From Plumapathes pennacea (lineage: Eukaryota; Cnidaria; Anthozoa; Antipatharia; Myriopathidae): DNA of 64,000 nt. The stretch covers positions 2,852,001 to 2,916,000 of the forward strand of contig OZ038463.1 in assembly GCA_964036295.1 (NCBI GenBank), read 5' to 3'. Each line of letters starts with the position of its first letter. The first letter of the stretch is position 1. The position numbers were made by a program, and so were the translations under genes. This document shows positions 54,488-64,000 of the stretch, piece after piece. The notes beneath the pieces are model-generated. The model did no database searches. It saw only the letters and a program-made list of their open reading frames with translations, and was not told where the DNA came from.

Positions 54488-57105
54488 CTTGCGAAATGAT
54501 TTTCGAGCTATCTAGAACATTCTAGAAGTTTCTGGAAATTTCTAGTCCCTATCCAGCTTTTTTTGGATAGCTATTCCAGTTTTTTCTAGTTCAAGAAAAT
54601 TCCAGTTGTTTCTAGCTTTCAAATCTTTCAGAAGCTAGAAATTTCAAAAATTGTTTTGTAGCCCCAAAAATTCCAGTTTTTTCTAGCTTTCAAGTTCTTT
54701 CAGAAGCCATAATTTTCTAGAATTTTGTCTGCTTAAGAAAATTCAAGTTTTTTCTAGCTCATAAATTTCTTTCAGAAGCTAGAATTTCTGAAAACTAAAA
54801 ATGAGGTTTTAGCTGATCCCTTACAAGTCAATCTAATTTTAATCTTATTTTATTGGTGCCAAGTCCTATTCTATTACTAATTTAAAATATTACAAGGAAA
54901 ATGGGGCATCTATCTTATTTGTTTTAATTTCATCCAAGTAGTGTATTGCTATTTTCTCAAAGCAAGCTTAAATAGTCATGCAAAATAGTCTATTTGAATT
55001 CTATTTTATAGCATGATAGACTCAAGTAGTGTATTTTATTTCTATTTCTCAAAGACATGCTGAAAAAATAGCATGCAAAATAGGCTATTTAAATACAAAA
55101 GATATTATTCTTCTAAAAATGATGATAAAATATACTGTTTTACTCCATATTTCCCAGGCAGTTCAGGTAAAGGCCAGTTCCTTTGTAAAATATTCTTAAA
55201 TTAGGCTATCATAATCATATTTTAAGGTAAAATAGTTACCACAGAATCCAGGGTATAAGCCTCTACTTGTTAACACAAAAAACATCCCAGTTATAAGACC
55301 TCTGTCCCCCAACTGTTTACTATATGCCATCACAGAACACTGTACATTAACTTCAATAGAAAATTAATATGAAATAATAACAAAAAGTTACTCATTGGCT
55401 GGATGGAGCACATGGCTTTTTGATTGATTTGTACTGAGTTTGGGACAATTGATTAAAGACTGACAGCTGTTGGCTCATTTTAAAACATTTTTCATCCCCC
55501 ATCTGTGAGAAGAATGTAATTCAGTAGAAAGGTTGCTTGGTGCTGGTTGCCATCAGTTTAGACTGTCAGACTGTCGTTTTGGTATACAGAGACCACAGGT
55601 TGCTACAGGTTATTGATCACTGTGATATCAGGTCAGTGATGGTTTGGCCACATTGAAAAATTGTCTAGCAAGATGTCAGATAAAGACTGTCATTATTTTC
55701 ATGATCCTGCTTTCTGGATGTGTATAATTTTGCATTTAGTTATGTTGAAGGCATAGCCCCATCTAGGCTTGACAGTGTAGAGAAGCTAAACAATCCCTTG
55801 CGAAATGATTTTCGAGCTATCTAGAACATTCTAGAAGTTTCTGGAAATTTCTAGTCCCTATCCAGCTTTTTTTGGATAGCTATTCCAGTTTTTTCTAGTT
55901 CAAGAAAATTCCAGTTGTTTCTAGCTTTCAAATCTTTCAGAAGCTAGAAATTTCAAAAATTGTTTTGTAGCCCCAAAAATTCCAGTTTTTTCTAGCTTTC
56001 AAGTTCTTTCAGAAGCCATAATTTTCTAGAATTTTGTCTGCTTAAGAAAATTCAAGTTTTTTCTAGCTCATAAATTTCTTTCAGAAGCTAGAATTTCTGA
56101 AAACTAAAAATGAGGTTTTAGCTGATCCCTTACAAGTCAATCTAATTTTAATCTTATTTTATTGGTGCCAAGTCCTATTCTATTACTAATTTAAAATATT
56201 ACAAGGAAAATGGGGCATCTATCTTATTTGTTTTAATTTCATCCAAGTAGTGTATTGCTATTTTCTCAAAGCAAGCTTAAATAGTCATGCAAAATAGTCT
56301 ATTTGAATTCTATTTTATAGCATGATAGACTCAAGTAGTGTATTTTATTTCTATTTCTCAAAGACAAGCTGAAAAAATAGCATGCAAAATAGGCTATTTA
56401 AATACAAAAGATATCATTCTTCTAAAAATGATGATAAAATATACTGTTTTACTCCATATTTCCCCAGGCAGTTCAGGTAAAGGCCAGTTCCTTTGTAAAA
56501 TATTCTTAAATTAGGCTATCATAATCATATTTTAAGGTAAAATAGTTACCACAGAATCCAGGGTATAAGCCCATCTACTTGTTAACACAAAAAACATCCC
56601 AGTTATAAGACCTCTGTCCCCCAACTGTTTACCATATGCCATCACAGAACACTGTACATTAACTTCAATAGAAAATTAATATGAAATAATAACAAAAAGT
56701 TACTCATTGGCTGGATGGAGCACATGGCTTTTTGATGATTTGTACTGAGTTTGGGACAATTGATTAAAGACTGACAGCTGTTGGCTCATTTTAAAACATT
56801 TTTCATCCCCCATCTGTGAGAAGAATGTAATTCAGTAGAAAGGTTGCTTGGTCAGTGCTCAGGTTGCCATCAGTTTAGACTGTCAGACTGTCGTTTTGGT
56901 ATACCGAGACCACAGGTTGCTACAGATTATTGATCACTGATATCAGGTCAGTGATGGTTTGGCCACATTCAAAAATTGTCTAGCAAGATAAAGACTGTCA
57001 TTATTTTCATGATCCTGCTTTCTGGATGTGTATAATTTTGCATTTAGTTACGTTGAAGGCATATAGCCCCATCTAGGCTTGACAGTTTAGAGCAGCTAAA
57101 CAATC
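54488..57105. repeat. Tandem duplication, two 1309-bp units
   Basis: Both units start CTTGCGAAATGATTTTCGAG and remain collinear to AAACAATCC with only scattered substitutions and small indels. The second TIR copy at 55797 is internal. After the second unit the sequence continues TTGTGCCAAAGG, so the duplication arose by repeating the element's 5' end. Confidence 0.9.
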
Positions 57106-57396
57106 CTTGTGCCAAAGGCTAACTTTAAATCATCAGTAAAGAGGGCTGATTGAAAGTCTTTGTGGAGATAGGCATGCATGTCATTTATGAATGATTGAGG
57201 AACATAAGGGGCCTAGAGGTTTTATTTTAAAAATTAATGTTTTACTGAAGATAGAAATAATATGGTCTGTTTCAAATCACATGCTAAACCTGTGATAGAA
57301 AAATGATTGAAAAACTATTTAAAGTGGACATGTGAAAACTCTGTGAAACACCATGCCTTAAATTTTTCTCAAGTAACCTGTGAAAAACCATGTGAT

Positions 57397-57684
57397 TCAA
57401 ACTGGATCAAATAAAATATGTCCTATATAATTTGAAAACTGCAGCTGGAATAGAAGTTCAATTTCATTCTGATGATCTGCATGAACTGTTAAATTTACAA
57501 ACCTTTTCTCTGGGCACAACTGAATGATACAATCATGCTGAGAAGTTCCTTCATGTACTACAAATTTATTATCAGACAAAAGACTAACAGAAACATTGAA
57601 CCAGGGTGTGTGTACATAAAGCAGATGATTGTATACTTTTCTCTCTTTGAAATCTAGTAGGCCAGTCCTAAATAGCTGCCTCAC
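57397..57684 (-). other. Uncharacterised open frame inside the 5.55 kb element
   Basis: Ninety-five residues, mixed composition, including FKERKVYNHLLYVHTPWF. It ends in a stop at 57397 and has no recognised family. It is the longest normal-looking frame in the element and could be an exon of a transposon gene or chance. Confidence 0.25.
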
Positions 57685-60045
57685 AAAGGAAAATAATTAC
57701 TACTGTATTTTGATTCACACAATATTGTCTGAAATGAATCACACTGTAGCAGGATCTTGAAAAGGAAACTAACAGAATTATAGCAGACAATTCAATCTCC
57801 AGCCATAACAAGAAACCCAAAATCTCACAACCAAGTTCCATGAAAGTCAAGAAAACTCATTGACAAAACTGAAATGCATATAATCACCATGCTTTAAGAC
57901 CATAAAAACTTGCAGATGATATTATTACACTCTAAAATAATAAAATACTATATGGGAAAACTTAGATTGCTTTTGTGAAACAAGTACACCGGGATATGCA
58001 ACAATTCATTTGAAATACACATCATTACCAGATGATCACAAGATAACAGAAGTCGTACAGGAAGTACTGCAGTTCCAGGAATATATTAGAATCAGAATAA
58101 AAAACAAACTCACCTCCACCAGAATTCTCTTATCATGTTTTTGTGGTGTGTCCTGGTTTAGCTCCAACAATTTACAGTCTATTTTGAGTTCGTGTTCGAT
58201 GGAGATTTGTTCCCGAAGTTAATTTCAACCACGAAAATGATTCGCATAACATACGGCGTACATTGTAGCAACAGCTTTTCCAAAATTGCACAGGTCCATC
58301 TCTTGTTACTGAAGATTGCTCCAACCAGGTAGCCATATTCATAATTTTAGTTAACCGCCTTTAAATTGACTTGACGTTCGCAAACTATATTTCCTCACGT
58401 GTAAAATGGCTTCTCGTTGCCCCACGTTGGCACTGGGAGCGAGTCACATTAACCAATCAGAAGCGCTCTCTTTTGAGCGCCAAAATGTAAGCGCGGACGC
58501 GACGCTGTTGATTTTATCTTTTTCAAACTCAAGCGAGGAGGGTTTCTTTCATTTGTGAGAGAAATTTCTAGTCTTTGGCAATGGAAAAGCAGTTAAGGAA
58601 TGAAGCTTTTCCCAAATGTTTAACCATGGAAAACAATTCAACTCAAAATGAAGCAACTGGGCAGAAAAACTGAAGTTTTGCGCTGAAACCTTGGCAAGCT
58701 GAGTCGACAGAAGAACCGAAGATAGTTAAGGTCAGTTGTGTATAAGCTTTATCCGTATAAATAGCACGGGTGTTTCAAATGCATTATGAAATCTCTAGTA
58801 AATCTTCTTTGAAGTCCACCTCTGGCCGTCAAAGTGATTCAAATTGCGACTCGCACAGTGCCGTAAATCTTTCTGTTTTTTTTTTTTTTTCCCAAACGTA
58901 CCTTTGAAAATTCGTGAATGTTTGTAACTTGCGTGTCCAATTTGGTGGCGAAACGTAGTCAGCACTTCTTTAAGGCAGTTGGCTTGCAATTCTTAAAATT
59001 GGCAAGTTTCATGAAATTTAACGGAGCGCCGGCGGCATCGAGTTCTTATTTCATGTGTACGCTGGAAGGCAAATTGTTTACAAAATTAGATAGTCGTACT
59101 TCTATGCATCGTTTTATACTGAATCATCAGACACTTTCATCTTCGGAAACCTATAGTTTTCCGACTGTTGTTTCTTGTCTTTCAAGCGCTCACGGCCGTG
59201 CCTCTGCATACTTCTTTTGTGTGGAGATCTGTGAAATAATCATGTTCTGTTCGCTATCCCCATTTTTCCCGATTTATCTCAAATTACAGTTTCTCGAAAA
59301 CTCTTAATAGCCGACGTTACGCAATGTTTTGATGGCCAGCCGACGCAAATGAACAGAAATGCGTTACGATAACTTCCCATAAACTGATTTTATGCCTGTT
59401 TTGTCCCTATTTTATCTGTAGTTTTCACTCTTTTAAAGCTGTTCTAAAGCTAGTTCTTGCATTTATAGGGATTATAATTTCAAAGCATATTAAAAATTCT
59501 ATAAATTTCTAGCATAACCTAGAATAATTCTAGAAATTCCCAGAAATTTCTCTGCAACAAGTTGGAATAATTCTAGATCTCCATTATTATCATTTTGGTG
59601 AATTCTAGAACTAAAATAATTCTAGAAATTTCTTGAATTAGTGCTGGAAAAATCCTAGAATAATCCACCTTTATTATTCTGGTTAATACTAGAAATTTCC
59701 AGATTATAAATTTCCAGAAATTTCTAGTTTTGGTGTTTCATATTTAACATCCTGGTAATTTCCAGAAATTTCTAGATTTAGAGCTGGACTAATATTCTAG
59801 AAATTTCTTGAATAATACAGCTTCATTAATCTGGTTAATGTTAGAAATTTCCAGACTAGAAATTTCCAGAAAATATTTACAGCTTTCATTTTGAATTTTG
59901 TTTCATTTAACATCCTGGAAATTTCTAAAAATTTCTAGTCTTAAAGCTGGAATAATTCAAGAAATTTCTAGAATTAAAGCTGGAAAAATTCCAGAAATAT
60001 TCTAGAAAATTCTAGAATCATCCAGCTTCATTTCGCAAGGGAACC

Positions 60046-61202
60046 GGTGAGTTTTGAAAATTTACATCAATTAACGTTAAATACACTTTTGTTAAACGAC
60101 GGTCGTGCTATCATTGGTATTTCAACAATTGCCGTATATTTTGTCGTTTGATGCCCCGGGAACTGTGATGAAGGCCAGGTAGGATTATACTGTGATCTTT
60201 TCGCTGGTTTTCAAAGCTATTTTCAGAGTGCCTTCGTGCAAGATTGTGTCATCCGATTCCTGACATGTTTGCATAATTTCACTGACAGTCTGACACATGC
60301 TGTGAAGTTTTGTCGCCGCGTTTGTTGGCACACTGTATTCAAGGATAAAATGTAACCGGGTTAAAATGCTTTTGCTTTTTGAAGGCTATTAAAGTAGAAA
60401 ATATCCGGCCACTGCTTTCCAAATTAAACCATATGTCTACTAGCGGGACCCCCGTAAGATACTCGCTGAACACAATCGGACTTTGTATTATTTAGTGACC
60501 GGGTTTGCTCGCTCAATAAAATCGGACCTTGTATTATTTAGTTACTTGATTTCTTTTTTCTGTCAAAGATTTTAAAATCGTCAAACGCAGTTTGAGAAGT
60601 TGTTGTGCTCAAAATTGAATCCCTGCCAAAATTCACACGATTCCGAGACTTCGAAAGCGTGTAAACAAGCGACTCGCTTTGACGGTTCTAAATTTGGCAA
60701 AACAGTACATGCACAGGCAGCACAAAAAAATAAATCGCTAAATCGGCGCCAAATCGCCTCGAAAGTCACCTTAAACGGTAAATAAGGACTCGTAATGTTA
60801 TCTGACGAATTTTACACATACAGAACTGAAATCCTTACTCAAAATTGCTGCACAGGGACTGAATCACCTGTGAGCAGATATCAAAATTCTTCTGGATCTC
60901 GAAGCAATTTCACTATGCTTCATGCTTACGCACTGCTTTCGATACGGTTTTTTCGATTTGATCATGAAGCCTTTGTTGTTTTTCACTGGCCTGATTAATG
61001 CAAGTGTATCTTATTGAATTGAAGGCGTCATATGACTGCAACGAAATATGTTATTTCTGTGGCTTGGATGGCTATTTGTAAGGGAACCTGTGTTATTTTT
61101 GGCTCTTCCATCAGCATTTAGTTAGGTACACGACTCTTTTGTATGTATCTGCATTTGTTGACAAAATAATGATCTCGAGTTACTTCTCGAAATAAACATT
61201 TT
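60046..61202. other. Region without recognised genes
   Basis: Only short frames. A duplicated phrase ATCGGACYTTGTATTATTTAGT occurs at about 60476 and 60522. Nothing else could be supported. Confidence 0.5.
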
Positions 61203-62035
61203 CCCCGAACGAAGTGAGGGAAATACTCACGACACTAATGCAGTAATATTATACCGCCTACTTGGGGACTCCAAGCCTGTCGCCATCTCGAAATTTAACG
61301 TTGTCTGTCAGTTTGTCAGTCAGTCTGTCGTACGACTTTAGGCGCGGTTACCCTGCTAACCAATAAGAAAGGCCGGATCGATCACGTGTGCCCTGGCCTG
61401 TAGTTTTACTCAGCAATGTTGTTTTACTCAGCAATGTTGTTTTACTCCGAAATAAGAGAAATTAGATTTGAACGAAGCATTTAGATTTGAACGAAGCAAC
61501 AATATATCGAAGCTGCGTTCACGAAAATGGAAAACTTAAAAACTGAAAAACTTGAAACACAACAGTCTCGCGAAGCTCGTCTTCAAATGAGAAGGGAACA
61601 GGCACGAGCAAGGCGAAATCGTGAAACGAGCGAACAACAACGCATGAATGCCGATCGAAAGCGACATGAACGGAAACGGGTAACGCAGACAACTCCGCAA
61701 AGAGAACAGCACTTGAACGCAAATCGGAAACTTCAGGAGAAAAAGCGGGCCGAAGAGAAGACTCCGCAAGTTAAGACAACAGCGCATGAATGCCGACCAA
61801 AAGCGACATGAACAGAAGCGGGTAACACAGACAACTCCGCAAAGGGAACAGCGCTTGAAAGCAAATCGGGAGCTTCAGATGCCGTTTTGTGTTAAACTCA
61901 GATACTTATTTAGAAAGGACAAGCAACAAAGGTTAGTCAGTGGAAATCGAACAATCACCGTGACAAATATATATTTTGTAACTCGATCACTTCAAGAATG
62001 TATTAAAATCTGTATGCTGATCATTTTCCCTTGAA
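61203..62035 (+). mobile_element. Dispersed repeat, copy 2, with a basic coiled-coil frame
   Basis: Shares its 5' end with 53797-53905. From 61527 it encodes MENLKTEKLETQQSREAR, then Arg/Glu/Gln-rich repeats (MNADRKRHERKRVTQTT and a second MNADQKRHEQKRVTQTT unit) until about 61880. The two units are in different frames, so there is a frameshift near 61780. Such highly charged N-terminal repeats occur in several cnidarian transposon proteins, but no enzymatic domain is present. Confidence 0.55.
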
Positions 62036-63842
62036 GTATTGTTTTACTACGCTTCTGTTGCCAGTTTCGGCTACCGTATTTGCTCAGAGCAATCGGAACT
62101 TGGAGTCTTGAATGATTTAGTCAGATGTCTTATTTTTCTGTAATCTGACACGCGGTGATTGCAGCGAGAATCGTTCACAAGCCCTTAGAAGTATTACTGG
62201 GTCTGAAGCCCGTGTATAATTTGAAGTAAACTGTTCAAGTTTTGCTTTGATTCTGGGAGAAATTTTGCTGTTTTGAGTGGGTTCACATACAAAACAATTC
62301 GAGCCTATTAAATATGCATGCCTGAGTCTGGTGCATGCGGTAGTAAAAACAAATCGCACAGGAAGCCTATTTAATTGTACTGCCTATGAATTCAAAATTG
62401 GAAAATCAGTGTTCCTTTCAGTTCCCGTACTACGACGGCCGACCAACTTCAAACTTTGAGTATTAAATTTCGAGAACGTGCTTGGCAGACTGTATGAATT
62501 AATTTGACGTGCCGACCGTGGGAAATACGTACTTCGTCACGCAATCGATTCTTTTTTCAACGCAAAAGTATAACACACACCATTCTTTTTCTCCTTCCTT
62601 TGCGTGTAGCACTTGAGTTCGAAGAAAAGATTGAGTCAACATTTCGGTAAAACAAAGGCTACTCTTATTGGGAGTTACCAAAGTAAAAGTCCCATCAATG
62701 GCAGAGTGAGGGGGTATATGCGATTATCGTATTTCTAGTATAACTTATCTGAAATCTGGTTGATCTTGGCTGGCCTTTTGGAACCGCTTCTCCTGCAAAT
62801 AGATTTCCGAACTCTGCATCAGACTCGTGGGGGGTGGGGGGGGGGGGGGGGGGGGGGGAGTTAGGGTTTGGGGTGGGGGGCATTCGGTAGGAATTTGGGG
62901 GTGTCCCGCTGACTCCATCAAACCTTCAAAAGACGAACCTGTAAATTGTAATGCTCTGACTAAGTTAAAACTACTCGTTTGTACTGATTTGTGATCCTAT
63001 GCAAGACTCATATCTGCAGTTTGCAGGGTAATTAAATACCGAGTTATTCGAAGTATTCAAATCCTACTGCGGAAATCAAAACCAACTGTTAAAATCATAT
63101 GTAACATGAAGCTAAATAGGCTTGAGCATTGGCAAAGTCAACTGAATGAGCAAAGGCAGATCATCGAAAGATGTTTAGGAAGTTTGTTGTCAAAAAACTC
63201 GCTCGTCAAAAAACGCTCGAATATTTAAGCGCCCGGGGCGCTAATAGTTTCTTCAAAATCCCAGAAGGGGGACTTATTTTACCAATTGTCACAATACCAA
63301 CGCTGTGGTTTTCGGGTGAAAACAATTATATGCTGGGCCCAGCATAAAAACCTACTGGGGAATTTAAAACCCAAAGAAATAACCCTTATGAACACAGGTG
63401 TGCTTCTTTTTAGGAATCCAAATCCGGATCACAAATCGAAAAAAAAGGTTCTCTGTTTCTTTACTGAAATCCAAATTCGGATAATGAATCCATGTGATCC
63501 ACACTGAGGACGGATTTACTGGATCATATCCAAAATTGGATACTTTGGATCATCCCTTAGACCTGCCATATTAAGTTACTTGCTCAACTGCGTTCTCACG
63601 CAACGCCTGAGGCGATCCGATCCGGCATACCTGGGCTGTTGCATGTATGTATCACAAGAGTGCACTACAGAGATGTGCACATATGTTTATGAGTCGCACA
63701 CGAAAATAAAGTCTGACAGTGAGTCGCCATGCAGCAACGCGTCGCTAGCAACTCACTCCGCAGCCTCCCTCGTCAGTAGCCTGCGTAGCTGGCGGTCTCA
63801 TTCGATGCGGTTGAACGGTGTTCACGGGCGCAATTTTGTACT
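62036..63842. other. Region without recognised genes
   Basis: Contains a 23-G tract at 62836-62858 with further G-rich sequence after it, and repeated ATCCAAATYCGGAT words at about 63416-63550. No exon chain could be supported. Confidence 0.5.
62836..62858. repeat. Poly-G tract, 23 bp
   Basis: An uninterrupted run of 23 G, preceded by GGGGT and followed by AGTTAGGGTTTGGGG. Confidence 0.9.
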
Positions 63843-64000
63843 GATGGCAGAAGGGAGACTGAGGTCAAGTGACAAAATTACGGGACGGGGGGAGGGGGGG
63901 GTGGGGGCGAGGGCGGGGGAAAAGACCTTTTCCCCCGCCCCCACCCCCCTCCCCCCGCCCCGTAATTTTGTCACTTGACCTCAGTCTCCCTTCTGCCATC
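63843..64000. repeat. Near-perfect palindrome reaching the window end
   Basis: GATGGCAGAAGGGAGACTGA at the start is mirrored by the last 20 bases of the window. The arms are about 78 bp, with G-rich and C-rich inner parts and a few mismatches and small length differences. The loop is near 63929. The palindrome may extend beyond the window. Confidence 0.85.

Larger units (their letters stand above)
54488..60039. mobile_element. 5.55 kb DNA transposon with 12-bp TIRs and 6-bp target duplication
   Basis: It begins CTTGCGAAATGA and ends TCATTTCGCAAG, and is flanked on both sides by GGAACC (54482-54487 and 60040-60045). Both subterminal regions are packed with TTCTAGAAATTTCCAGAA-type palindromic words, over 550 bp at the right end. 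The left 1309 bp, including the TIR, is duplicated in tandem (54488-55796 and 55797-57105). Candidate coding frames inside are weak, notably one at 57397-57684 on minus. No known transposase motif was recognised, so the superfamily is open. Confidence 0.75.

Noticed and set aside
63580..63978. 132-residue plus-strand frame at the window end
   Set aside because: Its second half runs into the G/C-rich palindrome, and the first half shows no recognisable domain.

Overview
The window looks like nuclear DNA of an invertebrate animal, most likely an anthozoan cnidarian (coral or sea anemone). Genes are small and split by introns with canonical GT/AG ends. Two conserved eukaryotic genes (NTAQ1 and ALG13) sit among many short non-autonomous transposons, and there is no operon structure. 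The cnidarian assignment is an inference from the Ly6 expansion and the repeat families.

The main content is a cluster of ten apparently intact Ly6/uPAR (three-finger) genes for small secreted, probably GPI-anchored surface proteins. Seven lie in tandem on the minus strand at 84-20995, one on plus at 32116-33079 and two on minus at 40257-45734. All share one plan: a 43-61 nt exon for the signal peptide, a phase-1 intron, then one exon for the whole cysteine domain, an optional stalk and a hydrophobic C-terminus. Three groups are visible. Group A (84-2505) has no stalk. Group B (3021-20995) has an acidic C-x-W-x-x-A-x-S motif just before the anchor signal, and three members carry Thr-rich stalks of different length. 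Group C (32116-33079, 40257-45734) is short and has a characteristic SLCS/FAVVS-type tail. Around them lie relics of further copies at about 13030, 14245-14317, 16845-16986, 33303-35065, 38732-38842 and 39925-40120. The locus therefore shows repeated duplication and loss.

The cluster is interrupted at 22755-29782 by a head-to-head pair: NTAQ1 (N-terminal glutamine amidohydrolase, minus, six coding exons) and ALG13 (UDP-GlcNAc transferase catalytic subunit, plus, four coding exons), with about 314 bp between their start codons. At 35625-37780 is a five-exon fragment of a CaRF-like or transposase-associated gene, broken by an in-frame stop, a frameshift in a poly-A run and a truncated 3' end.

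From about 46 kb to the end I find no convincing host gene. This part is rich in repeats, including a 5.55 kb DNA transposon at 54488-60039 with 12-bp terminal inverted repeats, a 6-bp target duplication and an internal 1.3 kb tandem duplication. Other notable elements are a 1.1 kb foldback insertion with an 8-bp target duplication and an uninterrupted paralogous empty site in the same window, Penelope-type small hammerhead ribozyme motifs, PIF/Harbinger-like MITEs, several hairpin elements, many long poly-G/poly-C tracts, and a near-perfect palindrome that runs to the last base.
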